64,000 nucleotides of DNA from Enterobacter sp. 638 (GCF_000016325.1 NC_009436.1:3968001-4032000), one strand, 5' to 3'. Counted from the first letter of the stretch, positions 45,125 through 59,097 are shown. The notes: generated by a model not told the origin, from the letters alone. Made by a program: numbers and translations.

Positions 45125-45772
45125 TTAAGAGGCAACATCATATTTTACTGGCGGCTTACGCGTAATGTTTAACGTCGCCAGAATATTATCGACTAACGCG
45201 GGTGCATGTTGGTAAAGGTTGATGCTGTCGCTATTCATTAACCAATTTTTAATTAAGCCGCTAAAAAAACCGTGGAAAACAATCAGCGTCATATCAATAT
45301 TAATCTGCGGATCAATAACGCCCTGGGCCAGGCATCTCTCCAGTAACGCCCGTACATTGTCATAATTGAAACCAATTCTTTTTCTAATATCACATTCTGA
45401 TGTCAATTCTTTATTAAATTCACATTTATGATACAGAATTTGCAGCAGCGATTTTTGGCGAGGCTCATGAGCAATATATTGCAAAGCAATAATAAAACGC
45501 GCCCGAAGAGTGAATAAAGGGTCATCCCTGATATCGAGAGCAAGACGTTCATCAATCAGATCACATAGCGGTAACTGCTGCTCCCATATCGCATTAAACA
45601 ATTCAGATTTACTGGTGAAATGCCAGTATACGGCACCGCGCGTCACACCTGCCGCATCTGCAACATCCGTCAGTGTGGTACTGGCAACGCCACGCGTAGA
45701 GAATTGTGTGATGGCCGCTTCAATCAACTGTTGTCGCGTTTTTTGTGCCTCTTCTTTTGTTTTGCGCGCCAT
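45125..45772 (-). CDS. acrS: TetR-family repressor AcrS (EnvR)
   Basis: TetR repressor, divergent from acrEF. E. coli AcrS mainly represses acrAB. The N-terminal helix-turn-helix (VASTTLTDVADAAGVTRGAV near 29-48) and the YWHFTSKSELF motif are clear. The ligand domain contains LQILYHKCEFN as in AcrR and AcrS. It has 215 residues, the tail being shorter than E. coli (220). It converges on the upstream c-di-GMP gene with a 14-base gap. Confidence 0.92.
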   Translation of the reverse strand: MARKTKEEAQKTRQQLIEAAITQFSTRGVASTTLTDVADAAGVTRGAVYWHFTSKSELFNAIWEQQLPLCDLIDERLALDIRDDPLFTLRARFIIALQYIAHEPRQKSLLQILYHKCEFNKELTSECDIRKRIGFNYDNVRALLERCLAQGVIDPQINIDMTLIVFHGFFSGLIKNWLMNSDSINLYQHAPALVDNILATLNITRKPPVKYDVAS

Positions 45773-46168
45773 AGACTCTCATCCGTCACATAAATATTTG
45801 CACTCACTGTTAAATCCGTGGCGCTCATTGCCCAGATAGTATTCACCAAATGCCCCTTTTACTTTGAACAAAAAAAGTCAATTCCAGGAATTAATAACCC
45901 CCATAAATGAATCGTGATAATTAAATTCATTAAACATATAAATAACCATGGATAAAAACAAAATCTATATTTGTTTGTCGGCCACTATACCCTTCATTTA
46001 CCACGTTTTAATGTGTTTTATGTATTAATAGACCGCATGCCGCACTTATAAATTAAAAAAAGCCAACACACCTCATTATGATGTGCGCTGGCTTTCTGAC
46101 TCTTTGCCTTTCTCCTTTTTTCACATCTCCACGGCAAATATCAGTTTATTGTTTTTAAAGGAACAGTA
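45773..46168. other. Divergent acrS-acrE control region
   Basis: This 396-base gap is strongly AT-rich (especially 45850-46060), the type of sequence H-NS silences; E. coli acrEF is known to be H-NS repressed. A hairpin at 46055-46093 is listed separately. No gene is visible. I could not assign the promoters confidently. Confidence 0.6.
46055..46093 (-). terminator. Terminator-like hairpin in the acrE leader, oriented to the minus strand
   Basis: A 16-base imperfect stem (46061-46076 with 46078-46093 approximately, folding around TATG). On the minus strand two of three mismatches become G-U pairs, and seven U residues follow (complement of the A-run 46055-46061). The structure thus favours stopping transcription that runs leftwards, antisense to acrE, although no minus-strand gene is seen to its right. 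Confidence 0.55.
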
Positions 46169-47308
46169 ATGACGACACACTTCAGGCTTTTACCTCTATC
46201 CGGTTTTATTGTCTGCGCCACACTCCTTACGGGCTGTGATGGCGCTGACAACCCAAAGCAAAGCGCACAGGCTCCGCAGGTAACGGTTTATGTCGTGAAA
46301 AGTGCTCCACTAGCAGTGACAACTGAATTGCCGGGGCGCACAGATGCGTTTCGCGTCGCTGAGGTTCGCCCGCAGGTGAGCGGCATTGTTTTACGTCGCA
46401 ATTTCACTGAAGGCAGCGATGTCACCGCTGGCGATTCTCTTTATCAAATCGATCCCGCAACGTATAAGGTTGCCTATGACAGCGCTAAAGGCGAGATGGC
46501 AAAAGCCGAGGCGGCAGCTAACATTGCGCACTTGACGGTGAAACGTTATGTGCCTCTGGTGGGGACGCAATACATTAGTCGGCAAGAGTACGATCAGGCT
46601 GTAGCCAATGCCAGGCAAGCTGACGCCAGCGTTATTGCGGCACAAGCGAGTGTCGAAACCGCACGTATTAATCTCGCCTACACCAAAGTGTCATCGCCTA
46701 TTAATGGACGTATTGGCAAATCCAGCGTCACCGAAGGCGCGTTAGTCATGAACGGGCAGGCTTCTGCCCTGGCGACCGTCCAGCAGCTTGATCCGATCTA
46801 TGTTGATGTGACCCAGTCGAGCAATGATTTCATGCATCTAAAGCAGTCTCGTTTGCAGAAAAACGAGGGTACTAGCAGCGTTCAGCTGTTAATGGAAAAT
46901 GGTCAGCCTTACCCACTCAAAGGCACGCTGCAATTTTCGGATGTCACTGTCGACGAAAGTACAGGTTCCATCACGCTTCGCGCCGTTTTCCCAAATCCTC
47001 AACACAGTTTGTTGCCAGGGATGTTTGTCCGCGCCCGTATTGATGAAGGCATACAGCCTGACGCCATTTTAGTCCCCCAGCAGGGCGTGACACGTACTCC
47101 ACGTGGCGATGCCACCGTTCTGGTGGTGAATGATAAAGAGCAGATTGAATTGCGTAATGTTATTGCGCCTCAGGCCATTGGAGACAGCTGGCTGATCGCT
47201 GAAGGACTTAAGGATGGCGATCGCGTGGTCGTCAGTGGCCTGCAGAAAATCCATCCTGGCGCCACTGTGGTCGCCGTGCCTGCTTCCGCCGTCAAGACAG
47301 CCAGCTAA
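46169..47308 (+). CDS. acrE: RND efflux membrane-fusion lipoprotein AcrE
   Basis: Periplasmic adaptor joining AcrF to TolC for multidrug export. The lipobox LLTGC places the lipidated cysteine at residue 23. Lipoyl half-motifs flank a coiled-coil hairpin ([15 protein letters not shown] and [17 protein letters not shown]). The 379 residues are close to the E. coli length (385). An AAAGGAAC ribosome binding site precedes the ATG. It is followed 11 bases later by acrF. Confidence 0.95.
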   Translation: MTTHFRLLPLSGFIVCATLLTGCDGADNPKQSAQAPQVTVYVVKSAPLAVTTELPGRTDAFRVAEVRPQVSGIVLRRNFTEGSDVTAGDSLYQIDPATYKVAYDSAKGEMAKAEAAANIAHLTVKRYVPLVGTQYISRQEYDQAVANARQADASVIAAQASVETARINLAYTKVSSPINGRIGKSSVTEGALVMNGQASALATVQQLDPIYVDVTQSSNDFMHLKQSRLQKNEGTSSVQLLMENGQPYPLKGTLQFSDVTVDESTGSITLRAVFPNPQHSLLPGMFVRARIDEGIQPDAILVPQQGVTRTPRGDATVLVVNDKEQIELRNVIAPQAIGDSWLIAEGLKDGDRVVVSGLQKIHPGATVVAVPASAVKTAS

Positions 47309-47319
47309 AGGATTACGAA

Positions 47320-50300
47320 ATGGCTAATTTCTTTATTCAACGGCCGATTTTCGCCTGGGTACTTGCCATCATTCTGATGATTGCGGGCGGGCTGGCTATT
47401 CTTCAATTACCCGTGGCGCAATACCCCACTATTGCGCCTCCTGCTGTTGCCGTCACCGCAACCTATCCCGGCGCGGATGCACAAACGGTACAAGATACCG
47501 TGACCCAGGTTATCGAACAGAACATGAATGGTATCGATAACCTGATGTACATGTCATCCACCAGCGATTCAGCGGGTAACGTCACGATCACGTTGACCTT
47601 CCAGTCCGGCACCGATCCTGATATCGCGCAGGTACAGGTTCAAAACAAACTGCAGCTCGCCATGCCGCTGCTGCCACAAGAAGTTCAGCAGCAAGGTATT
47701 GGCGTGGAGAAATCCAGCAGCAGCTTCCTTCTGGTAGCAGGGTTTGTCTCTGATAATAAAACGCTGACGCAGGACGATATCTCAGATTACGTTGCGTCAA
47801 ATGTTAAAGACGCGATCAGCCGGACATCGGGCGTGGGTGACGTTCAGCTATTTGGCGCACAGTACGCCATGCGTATTTGGCTCGACAGCAATGCACTTAA
47901 TAAATTTCAGCTAACACCTCTGGATGTGATCAACCAACTAAAAATCCAGAATAACCAAATAGCTGCCGGTCAATTAGGGGGAACGCCGTCAATTCCAGGG
48001 CAACAGTTAAATGCCTCTATCATCGCGCAAACCCGTTTAAAAACCCCGGAAGAGTTTGGCAACGTCACACTGAAAGTGAATCAAGATGGGTCAATGGTGC
48101 ATCTGAAAGATGTGGCTCGAATTGAGCTTGGCGGCGAAAACTATAATATGGTGACCAAGATTAATGGTCAGGCTGCGACGGGTCTTGGGATTAAACTGGC
48201 AACGGGCGCAAACGCACTCGATACTGCAGCGGCCATTAAAACGAAGCTCGCAGAATTACAGTCCTTCTTCCCGCAAGGAATGAGAGTTGTCTATCCCTAC
48301 GACACGACCCCGTTCGTCAAAATATCCATTCATGAAGTGATTAAAACCCTGTTCGAGGCAATCGTCCTTGTTTTCCTGGTCATGTATTTGTTCCTGCAAA
48401 ACCTGCGCGCCACGCTCATTCCCACCATCGCAGTGCCTGTTGTATTGCTCGGTGCCTTTGCCATTTTGTCGGCATTTGGATTTTCCATCAATACCCTCAC
48501 CATGTTTGGCATGGTGTTGGCTATAGGCTTGCTGGTCGACGATGCCATTGTGGTTGTTGAGAACGTCGAACGCGTTATGGTAGAAGACAAGCTACCGCCT
48601 AAAGAGGCGACGCAAAAATCGATGGAGCAAATTCAAGGCGCGTTGGTCGGCATCGCAATGGTGCTTTCAGCGGTGTTTATACCGATGGCCTTTTTTGGTG
48701 GCTCTACCGGAGCCATTTACCGCCAGTTCTCACTGACCATTGTTTCTGCTATGGCTCTTTCAGTTCTAGTCGCACTGATTCTGACGCCAGCACTCTGCGC
48801 GACGTTGCTTAAACCGGCCTCTGAAGAGCACCACGCAAAAGGCGGTTTCTTTGGTTGGTTTAATACTCTCTTCGATAAAAGCGTCGATCATTACAGTAAT
48901 AGCGTCAGCGGGATCCTGCGTAAAACAGGACGCTATCTTGTGGTGTATGTGCTGATCGTTGGCGGTATGGCGGTGCTCTTTTTGCGTCTCCCCACCTCTT
49001 TCCTGCCAGAGGAGGATCAGGGCGTATTCATGACAATGGTTCAGCTACCCGCCGGTGCAACGCAAACCCGCACGCAGCAAATTTTGGATCAGGTTCAGCA
49101 ATACTATCTGACCCAAGAAAAAGCGAACGTTGAGTCGGTCTTTACCGTTAACGGTTTTAGTTTCAGCGGCCAGGGACAGAACTCAGGTATCGCATTTGTC
49201 AGCCTCAAACCGTGGGAAGATCGTCCAGGTGAAAAAAATGGCGTCGAAGCGATTGTGGGCCGCGCCACAAAAGCCTTTAGCCAGATTAAAGATGGTCTCG
49301 TTTTTCCTTTTAACCTACCTGCCATTATCGAGCTGGGAACAGCGACGGGCTTCGACTTTGAGTTAATCGATCAGGCAAACCTGGGTCATACCTCACTCAC
49401 ACAAGCCCGAAACCAACTCTTGGGTATGGTCAAAGAACATTCTGACTTGTTGGTGCGTGTACGTCCTAATGGGTTGGAAGACACTCCGCAATTTAAGCTC
49501 GATATTGATCAGGAGAAAGCCCAGGCGCTTGGCGTCAGCGTATCAGATATCAACCAGACGATTTCCACTGCGCTGGGAGGAACATACGTTAACGACTTCA
49601 TCGATCACGGTCGTGTCAAAAAAGTGTATGCGCAAGCAGCGGCGCAGTTCCGCATGTTACCGGGTGATATCAATAATCTTTATGTGCGCAGTGCAAACGG
49701 CGAGATGGTCCCCTTTTCAGCCTTTAGTTCTTCACGCTGGGTTTCCGGTTCGCCACGGCTTGAGCGCTACAACGGCATGCCCTCAATGGAAATACTTGGG
49801 GAGTCTGCACCCGGCAAGAGTACGGGTGAAGCCATGGTCATGATGGAAAGACTGGCGAATAAACTGCCTTCCGGAATTGGCTACGACTGGACGGGAATGT
49901 CGTACCAGGAACGGCTTTCTGGAAACCAGGCACCTGCGCTATATGCCATTTCACTTATCATCGTGTTCTTGTGTCTGGCTGCACTTTACGAGAGCTGGTC
50001 GATTCCATTTTCTGTGATGTTAGTGGTGCCATTAGGCGTCATTGGAGCACTCCTCGGTGCATCGCTGCGCGGACTGAACAATGATGTTTATTTCCAGGTA
50101 GGTCTTCTTACCACCATTGGGCTTTCTGCTAAGAACGCCATCCTGATTGTTGAGTTTGCTAAAGACCTGATGGAAAAAGAAGGCAAAGGGGTTGTCGAAG
50201 CAACATTGGAGGCATCACGTATGCGCCTTCGTCCCATTCTGATGACTTCTCTGGCGTTCATTCTTGGCGTAATGCCGTTAGTGATCAGTAACGGTGCGGG

Positions 50301-50430
50301 GAGCGGCGCACAAAATGCCGTAGGTACAGGCGTCATGGGCGGGATGTTGTCCGCTACGCTTCTGGCTATCTTTTTTGTTCCCGTCTTTTTCGTCGTCGTA
50401 AGACGCCGATTTACTCGCCAACATCATTAA
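47320..50430 (+). CDS. acrF: RND multidrug efflux pump AcrF
   Basis: Inner membrane proton-drug antiporter of the HAE1 family that works with AcrE and TolC. The 1036 residues form 12 membrane segments and two large periplasmic loops. The proton-relay aspartates are in the fourth segment ([15 protein letters not shown] near 403-417). [17 protein letters not shown] is the standard family start. Like the E. coli homologue (1034 residues) it is a secondary pump, often silent until derepressed. Confidence 0.97.
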   Translation: MANFFIQRPIFAWVLAIILMIAGGLAILQLPVAQYPTIAPPAVAVTATYPGADAQTVQDTVTQVIEQNMNGIDNLMYMSSTSDSAGNVTITLTFQSGTDPDIAQVQVQNKLQLAMPLLPQEVQQQGIGVEKSSSSFLLVAGFVSDNKTLTQDDISDYVASNVKDAISRTSGVGDVQLFGAQYAMRIWLDSNALNKFQLTPLDVINQLKIQNNQIAAGQLGGTPSIPGQQLNASIIAQTRLKTPEEFGNVTLKVNQDGSMVHLKDVARIELGGENYNMVTKINGQAATGLGIKLATGANALDTAAAIKTKLAELQSFFPQGMRVVYPYDTTPFVKISIHEVIKTLFEAIVLVFLVMYLFLQNLRATLIPTIAVPVVLLGAFAILSAFGFSINTLTMFGMVLAIGLLVDDAIVVVENVERVMVEDKLPPKEATQKSMEQIQGALVGIAMVLSAVFIPMAFFGGSTGAIYRQFSLTIVSAMALSVLVALILTPALCATLLKPASEEHHAKGGFFGWFNTLFDKSVDHYSNSVSGILRKTGRYLVVYVLIVGGMAVLFLRLPTSFLPEEDQGVFMTMVQLPAGATQTRTQQILDQVQQYYLTQEKANVESVFTVNGFSFSGQGQNSGIAFVSLKPWEDRPGEKNGVEAIVGRATKAFSQIKDGLVFPFNLPAIIELGTATGFDFELIDQANLGHTSLTQARNQLLGMVKEHSDLLVRVRPNGLEDTPQFKLDIDQEKAQALGVSVSDINQTISTALGGTYVNDFIDHGRVKKVYAQAAAQFRMLPGDINNLYVRSANGEMVPFSAFSSSRWVSGSPRLERYNGMPSMEILGESAPGKSTGEAMVMMERLANKLPSGIGYDWTGMSYQERLSGNQAPALYAISLIIVFLCLAALYESWSIPFSVMLVVPLGVIGALLGASLRGLNNDVYFQVGLLTTIGLSAKNAILIVEFAKDLMEKEGKGVVEATLEASRMRLRPILMTSLAFILGVMPLVISNGAGSGAQNAVGTGVMGGMLSATLLAIFFVPVFFVVVRRRFTRQHH

Positions 50431-50739
50431 AAAAATCAGTAGGCGCTGAATGGCGCCTACTCTTTTTATGTTTAAACAAAGTATTAGTCCTCTTATGTTC
50501 TATGACGAATAAATAATGAAACCCTTTATTATTTGAGTTAGGTCTAATCGCTAAGTATTACGTTTAAAATACCTATTCATTCATGCGTTCAGCCGCACCT
50601 CTCCATCATTTTTACAAACCACATACTTTGAGATTATTCATCTATCTTCGATAGCCGTGAGCAGTGATAAAATAGCGCTCTGCTCGGTAAATACCCTTTT
50701 GGATTTATAGCGAGTCAGTTTTTATTCTGAGGTAACATC
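50431..50739. other. acrF-yhdV intergenic region
   Basis: These 309 bases hold the acrF terminator at 50439-50460 and then an AT-rich stretch with the presumed yhdV promoter close to 50670-50710. No gene is visible. Confidence 0.6.
50439..50460 (+). terminator. Terminator of acrEF
   Basis: Eight-base-pair stem (50439-50446 with 50453-50460), six-base loop and a TCTTTTT tract, nine bases after the acrF stop. Confidence 0.93.
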
Positions 50740-50961
50740 ATGAAAAGATTCATTTGCGTTGCAACGCTCGCTGCGCTTCTGGCTGGTTGTGCCCACGATT
50801 CTCCGTGTGTACCGGTTTACGACGATCAAGGTCGCCTTGTCCATACCAATACGTGTATGAAAGGCACCACTCAGGATAACTGGGAAACAGCCGGCGCAAT
50901 TGCAGGCGGTGCTGCGGCTGTTGCAGGCCTGACGCTGGGTATCGTTGCGTTAACCAAATAA
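50740..50961 (+). CDS. yhdV: Small lipoprotein YhdV
   Basis: A 73-residue predicted lipoprotein with lipobox LLAGC (lipidated Cys17) and a glycine-rich C-terminal hydrophobic segment (AGAIAGGAAAVAGLTLGI). It is nearly identical to E. coli YhdV. Function unknown. A ribosome binding site GAGGTAAC precedes the ATG. Confidence 0.93.
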   Translation: MKRFICVATLAALLAGCAHDSPCVPVYDDQGRLVHTNTCMKGTTQDNWETAGAIAGGAAAVAGLTLGIVALTK

Positions 50962-51440
50962 AGCTTTCTGACAAAAGCGCGGTATCTTCCGCGCTTTTGC
51001 TTCATATCAGTGCAGTCATTGCTCTCCTTGTTAAAAAACTTCCCTGTAACATTCCTGTCTCTCTTTTCATCCTTGATTGTTCTCACCTTTTTATTCACTC
51101 GAGATCCAGGTTGCAATCTAATACGTGATATTTTTCACAGATTAATAACATTCAATATCCTGCCAATATTCACGCCTGAAATCATCTCAATAATTTCCGT
51201 TTCGTCTTATCAACTTTTGCTCTGATTTGTGGCGTAGGTTGTCATTTCGCACCATTTCAGGGCGCTTGATTTAATTATCCCTGTCTACACTCAGCATTAC
51301 GCGTTCAGATATCTCTCTTTTTAGCTGAATACGAAAACTGGCATTACGTTTGCTTTATAAACGTCGGCCAACGCCACAGACAGGTAAAAGCGTTTTAAAA
51401 CGACTTTCTATAAAAATAATTTTCGCCACACAGGATGCAT
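50962..51440. other. yhdV-yhdW intergenic region
   Basis: These 479 bases contain a ten-base-pair hairpin after yhdV (50973-50982 with 50989-50998) that probably terminates it. A long AT-rich region follows that should contain the yhdWXYZ promoter; E. coli yhdW operon expression is nitrogen-linked, but I could not identify a sigma-54 site here. A 71-codon frame at 51010-51225 has no recognisable features and is not called. Confidence 0.5.
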
Positions 51441-52466
51441 ATGAAAAAGACGATGATAGCCAGCCTGGCCGCCGCCGGCATGTTGTTTGCTGTAGCGGGT
51501 CAGGCGCATGCAGGCGCAACTCTGGATGCCGTTAAAAAGAAAGGCTTTGTACAGTGCGGTATCAGCGATGGGTTACCGGGTTTCTCCTACGCGGATGCTA
51601 ACGGGAAATTCTCCGGGATCGACGTTGACGTGTGCCGAGGCGTTGCAGCGGCTCTCTTCGGTGATGATACCAAAGTAAAATACACCCCACTCACAGCGAA
51701 AGAACGTTTCACCGCTTTGCAATCTGGCGAAGTTGATGTGCTCTCGCGTAATACCACCTGGACCTCGTCTCGTGATGCTGGCATGGGCATGACGTTTACT
51801 GGCGTCACCTATTATGACGGTATCGGTTTCCTGACTCACAATAAAGCAGGCCTGAAGAGTGCGAAAGAACTCGACGGTGCGACTGTCTGTATTCAGGCCG
51901 GTACGGATACCGAGTTGAACGTCGCGGATTATTTCAAAGCGAATAAGATGAAATACACCCCAGTGACGTTTGATCGCTCTGATGAATCCGCAAAAGCTCT
52001 GGAATCAGGCCGTTGCGATACGCTGGCCTCTGACCAGTCTCAGCTGTATGCCCTTCGCATTAAGCTCAGTAATCCTGCGGAGTGGATTGTTCTGCCTGAA
52101 GTTATCTCAAAAGAACCTCTTGGCCCAGTCGTTCGTCGCGGTGATGAAGAGTGGACCTCGATTGTTAAGTGGACTCTCTTCGCCATGCTGAATGCTGAAG
52201 AAATGGGAATTAACTCGAAGAACGTTGATGAGAAAGCAGCAGCTCCATCCACTCCGGATATGGCACATCTTCTGGGTAAAGAAGGTGACTACGGCAAGGA
52301 TCTTAAGCTCGATAATAAATGGGCTTACAACATCATTAAACACGTTGGCAACTACGGAGAGATCTTCGCGCGTAACGTGGGATCGGAAAGCCCTCTGAAG
52401 ATCAAACGTGGCCAGAACAACCTCTGGAACAACGGCGGCATCCAGTACGCTCCACCAGTACGCTAG
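51441..52466 (+). CDS. yhdW: Polar amino acid ABC transporter, periplasmic binding protein YhdW
   Basis: Solute-binding protein of the AapJ type for general L-amino acids. A signal peptide of about 22-24 residues ends QAHAG before ATLDAVKKKG. The family motif GISDGLPGFSY and the FSGIDVDVCRGVAAALFG segment bind the amino acid backbone. I start at the second ATG (51441), with AGGA five bases upstream, giving 341 residues as in E. coli. First gene of the aapJQMP-like operon yhdWXYZ. Confidence 0.94.
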   Translation: MKKTMIASLAAAGMLFAVAGQAHAGATLDAVKKKGFVQCGISDGLPGFSYADANGKFSGIDVDVCRGVAAALFGDDTKVKYTPLTAKERFTALQSGEVDVLSRNTTWTSSRDAGMGMTFTGVTYYDGIGFLTHNKAGLKSAKELDGATVCIQAGTDTELNVADYFKANKMKYTPVTFDRSDESAKALESGRCDTLASDQSQLYALRIKLSNPAEWIVLPEVISKEPLGPVVRRGDEEWTSIVKWTLFAMLNAEEMGINSKNVDEKAAAPSTPDMAHLLGKEGDYGKDLKLDNKWAYNIIKHVGNYGEIFARNVGSESPLKIKRGQNNLWNNGGIQYAPPVR

Positions 52467-52533
52467 TTTTTAGCTGTAACGGGCACTGCATGAGCGGTGC
52501 CCAGCCCAGAGTCATGGTTACCGAGGTTTCTTT

Positions 52534-53715
52534 ATGTCCCATCGCCGCTTAGCCTTAAAAGGGAAACTTTCCTTTTCTCACCCCGCGGTCCGCGCCTGGC
52601 TATTTCAGATCATCGCCATTGTCGTCGTCGTGGTCGTTGCGATTTATTTAGTTCACAACACCGTAACTAACCTGAGCAATCGCGGCATTACTTCGGGCTT
52701 TGCCTTTCTGGATCGCACTGCAGGATTTGGAATTGTGCAGCACCTGATTGATTATCAGGAGAGCGATACCTATGGAAGGGTATTTCTGGTTGGCCTGCTG
52801 AATACGCTTCTGGTCTCTGCACTCTGTATTGTCTTTGCTTCATTCCTCGGGTTTTTCCTCGGGCTCGCCCGGCTATCTGAAAACTGGCTCCTGCGCAAAC
52901 TTTCTACGATTTACATCGAGACGTTTCGCAACATTCCGCCCTTGTTGCAGATCTTTTTCTGGTATTTCGCCGTCCTGCGTAATCTGCCAGGTCCGCGCCA
53001 GGCCCTCGATGCTTTTGAGTTATTTTTTCTCAGTAACCGCGGGCTATATATTCCCTCACCAGAGGCTGGCGAAGGTTTATGGGCCGCTATTGCCGCTATC
53101 GTTATCGCCGTTGCAATATCCGTTGGGCTGTTTCGCTATAACCGCATGCATCAGATGAAAACCGGACAGCTTCGCAAGACCTGGCCCGTCGGATTACTTT
53201 TGATTGTGGGTTTACCTTTGCTGGCACAAGGGATTTTTGGTTCGGCATTGCACTGGGATATTCCGGAACTGCGCGGATTTAACTTCCGTGGTGGGATGGT
53301 ATTAATCCCTGAACTAGCGGCTCTCACGCTGGCGCTTTCCATTTATACCTCTGCGTTTATTGCCGAAATTATTCGCTCTGGTATTCAGGCTGTACCACAT
53401 GGGCAGCACGAAGCGGCTCGATCGCTCGGCCTTCCCAATCCGGTCACACTCCGTCAGGTGATCATTCCTCAGGCTTTACGCGTGATCATCCCACCGCTGA
53501 CCAGTCAGTATCTGAATATTGCTAAAAACTCTTCGTTGGCTGCCGCTATCGGTTATCCCGATATGGTTTCACTGTTCGCCGGGACAGTACTTAACCAGAC
53601 GGGGCAAGCTATCGAGACTATCGCCATCACCATGTCGGTTTATCTGGTTATTAGCCTGACGATTTCACTGTTGATGAACATCTATAACCGTCGCATCGCA
53701 CTGGTCGAGCGTTAA
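52534..53715 (+). CDS. yhdX: Polar amino acid ABC transporter permease YhdX
   Basis: AapQ-type permease of the His/Glu/Gln/Arg family. The 393 residues contain about eight membrane segments and the EAA loop (GQHEAARSLGLPNPVTLRQV), which contacts the ATPase. It forms a heterodimer with YhdY. It starts 67 bases after yhdW. Confidence 0.94.
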   Translation: MSHRRLALKGKLSFSHPAVRAWLFQIIAIVVVVVVAIYLVHNTVTNLSNRGITSGFAFLDRTAGFGIVQHLIDYQESDTYGRVFLVGLLNTLLVSALCIVFASFLGFFLGLARLSENWLLRKLSTIYIETFRNIPPLLQIFFWYFAVLRNLPGPRQALDAFELFFLSNRGLYIPSPEAGEGLWAAIAAIVIAVAISVGLFRYNRMHQMKTGQLRKTWPVGLLLIVGLPLLAQGIFGSALHWDIPELRGFNFRGGMVLIPELAALTLALSIYTSAFIAEIIRSGIQAVPHGQHEAARSLGLPNPVTLRQVIIPQALRVIIPPLTSQYLNIAKNSSLAAAIGYPDMVSLFAGTVLNQTGQAIETIAITMSVYLVISLTISLLMNIYNRRIALVER

Positions 53716-53724
53716 GGAGCCATG

Positions 53725-54828
53725 ATGACAAAAGCCGTACTGTCTCACGTCCCGCGCCCTTCTAGCGCTAGGGGCTGGCGTTTCATCGCCTGGGCACGTA
53801 AAAATCTGTTCTCCTCCTGGAGTAACAGTCTTCTCACCATCATCTGTTTTTGGCTGATGTGGGAACTTATTCCGCCGCTCATAAACTGGGCATTTCTACA
53901 GGCAAATTGGGTTGGCTCCACACGCGCTGACTGCACCAAAGCGGGTGCCTGTTGGGTATTCATTCATGAGCGTTTTGGTCAGTTCATGTATGGCTTGTAT
54001 CCACACGAGCAACGCTGGCGTATCAACGTGGCGCTGATTGTTGGGCTGCTGTCGATCGCACCGATGTTCTGGAAACATTTGCCACGCCGTGGACGCTACA
54101 TTGCTTGCTGGGCTGTGGTTTATCCGCTGGTTGTTTGGTTGTTGCTATATGGGGGCGTGCTGGGACTTGAGCGGGTCGAAACTCGCCAATGGGGTGGGCT
54201 GACATTAACCTTGATCATTGCTTCCGTCGGGATCGCTGGCGCGCTGCCGCTGGGTATTTTGTTGGCGCTTGGCCGTCGTTCAACGATGCCGGTAGTCCGC
54301 GTGCTTTCAGTGATCTTTATCGAGTTCTGGCGCGGCGTGCCACTGATTACCGTGTTGTTTATGTCTTCGGTGATGCTGCCATTATTCATGGCGGAAGGGA
54401 CTACGATCGACAAATTAATCCGCGCACTCGTGGGCGTCATTTTATTTCAGTCCGCTTATGTCGCAGAAGTCGTTCGCGGTGGGCTGCAAGCTTTGCCAAA
54501 AGGACAATATGAAGCGGCTGAATCACTGGCACTCGGGTACTGGAAAACGCAGGGTTTGGTGATTTTACCGCAGGCACTCAAACTGGTTATTCCAGGGCTT
54601 GTGAACACGATTATTGCCCTCTTTAAAGACACTAGCCTGGTGATCATTATCGGGTTATTCGATCTGTTCAGCAGTGTTCAACAGGCAACCGTGGATCCAG
54701 TCTGGCTTGGCATGTCGACCGAGGGCTATGTCTTTGCTGCACTGATTTACTGGATTTTTTGTTTCAGCATGTCGCGCTATAGCCAGCATCTGGAGAAACG
54801 TTTTAACACCGGGCGGACACCGCACTGA
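53725..54828 (+). CDS. yhdY: Polar amino acid ABC transporter permease YhdY
   Basis: AapM-type permease and partner of YhdX. The EAA loop reads [20 protein letters not shown]. Two adjacent ATG codons are possible; the second, at 53725, is five bases from AAGGAG and gives 367 residues, the E. coli length, while the first is only two bases away. Starts nine bases after yhdX. Confidence 0.94.
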   Translation: MTKAVLSHVPRPSSARGWRFIAWARKNLFSSWSNSLLTIICFWLMWELIPPLINWAFLQANWVGSTRADCTKAGACWVFIHERFGQFMYGLYPHEQRWRINVALIVGLLSIAPMFWKHLPRRGRYIACWAVVYPLVVWLLLYGGVLGLERVETRQWGGLTLTLIIASVGIAGALPLGILLALGRRSTMPVVRVLSVIFIEFWRGVPLITVLFMSSVMLPLFMAEGTTIDKLIRALVGVILFQSAYVAEVVRGGLQALPKGQYEAAESLALGYWKTQGLVILPQALKLVIPGLVNTIIALFKDTSLVIIIGLFDLFSSVQQATVDPVWLGMSTEGYVFAALIYWIFCFSMSRYSQHLEKRFNTGRTPH

Positions 54829-54835
54829 GGAATTT

Positions 54836-55594
54836 ATGAGCAAAATAATTATGACCCCTGCTGACGCGATGATTACCCTGGAAAATGTCAATAAATGGTA
54901 CGGACAATTTCACGTGCTGAAAGATATCAACCTGAAGGTAACGCAAGGTGAACGTATCGTTCTGTGTGGCCCATCGGGTTCTGGAAAGTCGACAACTATC
55001 CGTTGTATCAATCACCTCGAAGAACATCAGCAGGGACGCATTGTTGTTGATGGGATCGAGCTGGATGAAGATGTTCGCAATATTGAACGCGTGCGTCAGG
55101 AAGTGGGCATGGTGTTCCAACACTTCAATTTATTCCCACATTTAACGGTATTGCAGAACTGTACGCTGGCTCCTATTTGGGTCAAAAAGATGTCTAAAAA
55201 GGATGCCGAGGTATTAGGGATGCATTATCTGGAACGCGTTCGTATTGCCGAGCATGCACATAAATTCCCAGGGCAAATTTCTGGGGGGCAGCAGCAGCGC
55301 GTTGCGATTGCTCGTTCCCTGTGTATGAAGCCCAAAATTATGCTGTTTGATGAACCAACGTCAGCCCTTGATCCGGAAATGGTGAAAGAAGTGTTGGATA
55401 CGATGATTGGTCTTGCTCAATCGGGAATGACCATGCTGTGCGTAACACATGAAATGGGATTTGCGAGAACAGTGGCAGATAGAGTGATCTTTATGGATCG
55501 AGGTGAAATTGTTGAACAGGCACCACCGGAAGAGTTTTTCGCCAATCCGAAATCTGAACGTACAAGAGCATTCTTATCGCAGGTTATCCATTAA
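54836..55594 (+). CDS. yhdZ: Polar amino acid ABC transporter ATPase YhdZ
   Basis: AapP-type ATPase that powers uptake by YhdWXY. Walker [10 protein letters not shown] at 45-53, the signature [12 protein letters not shown] near 157, Walker [14 protein letters not shown] and the switch histidine in CVTHEMG. The 252 residues equal E. coli. Last gene of the operon; the rRNA operon converges on it. Confidence 0.95.
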   Translation: MSKIIMTPADAMITLENVNKWYGQFHVLKDINLKVTQGERIVLCGPSGSGKSTTIRCINHLEEHQQGRIVVDGIELDEDVRNIERVRQEVGMVFQHFNLFPHLTVLQNCTLAPIWVKKMSKKDAEVLGMHYLERVRIAEHAHKFPGQISGGQQQRVAIARSLCMKPKIMLFDEPTSALDPEMVKEVLDTMIGLAQSGMTMLCVTHEMGFARTVADRVIFMDRGEIVEQAPPEEFFANPKSERTRAFLSQVIH

Positions 55595-55616
55595 CAGGTT
55601 GAATAAATAGGATCTT

Positions 55617-55645
55617 ACGCCCAGGGAAACATTTTCCCCGGGCGT
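55617..55645 (+). terminator. Hairpin after yhdZ
   Basis: Thirteen-base stem (55617-55629 with 55633-55645) with one mismatch, 22 bases past the yhdZ stop. No T-run follows on the plus strand, so it may act in mRNA 3' end protection or as a weak terminator. Confidence 0.6.
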
Positions 55646-55689
55646 AGTAATGCAGAAAATAACGTAAGACTCAGAGATCTTCCAATGCA

Positions 55690-55717
55690 AAAAGGCCATC
55701 CTTTCGGATGGCCTTTT
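55690..55717 (-). terminator. rRNA operon terminator (T1 type)
   Basis: Perfect twelve-base-pair stem (55690-55701 with 55706-55717) and four-base loop, like the E. coli rrn T1 hairpin, ten bases beyond the last 5S gene on the minus strand. Confidence 0.92.
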
Positions 55718-55727
55718 CACTTAATTG

Positions 55728-55847
55728 ATGTCTGGCAGTTCCCTACTCTCACATGGGGAGACCCCACACTACCATCGGCGCTACGGCGTTTCACTTCTGA
55801 GTTCGGCATGGGGTCAGGTGGGACCACCGCGCTAAAGCCGCCAGACA
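55728..55847 (-). rRNA. rrfF: 5S ribosomal RNA, distal copy
   Basis: A 120-base 5S gene, last in the operon. It begins TGTCTGGCGG and ends CTGCCAGACAT. It differs from the proximal copy only at the third base and its partner, a C-G to U-A change in the terminal helix. The extra 5S after tRNA-Thr is the hallmark of rrnD in E. coli. Confidence 0.97.
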
Positions 55848-55886
55848 AATTCTTTTACTTAGTGCCAAACTTAAACCCGTGTTAAG

Positions 55887-55962
55887 TGGTGCTGATACCC
55901 AGAGTCGAACTGGGGACCTCACCCTTACCAAGGGTGCGCTCTACCAACTGAGCCATATCAGC
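55887..55962 (-). tRNA. thrV: tRNA-Thr, anticodon GGT
   Basis: A 76-base tRNA gene with encoded CCA. The cloverleaf folds with acceptor GCTGATA/TATCAGC, the anticodon loop reads TTGGTAA, and the T loop GTTCGAC. It lies between the two 5S genes as thrV does in E. coli rrnD. Confidence 0.97.
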
Positions 55963-55974
55963 ACGCTAAATTTG

Positions 55975-56094
55975 ATGCCTGGCAGTTCCCTACTCTCACA
56001 TGGGGAGACCCCACACTACCATCGGCGCTACGGCGTTTCACTTCTGAGTTCGGCATGGGGTCAGGTGGGACCACCGCGCTAAAGCCGCCAGGCA
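55975..56094 (-). rRNA. rrfD: 5S ribosomal RNA, proximal copy
   Basis: A 120-base 5S gene, beginning TGCCTGGCGG and ending CTGCCAGGCAT, between 23S and tRNA-Thr. Apart from one compensated base pair it is identical to the distal copy. Confidence 0.97.
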
Positions 56095-56187
56095 AATTCT
56101 GTTATCAACATGCATCTCTGCACATCAATTAATCTGTTATCAAGCTGAATATCGTGTCTCTTTCCGCCAAAACAGCTTCGGCGTTGT

Positions 56188-59097
<2,910 letters not shown>

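Noticed and set aside
51010..51225. 71-codon frame between yhdV and yhdW
   Set aside because: Hydrophobic but AT-driven, no clear ribosome binding site, and no recognisable similarity. Probably chance.
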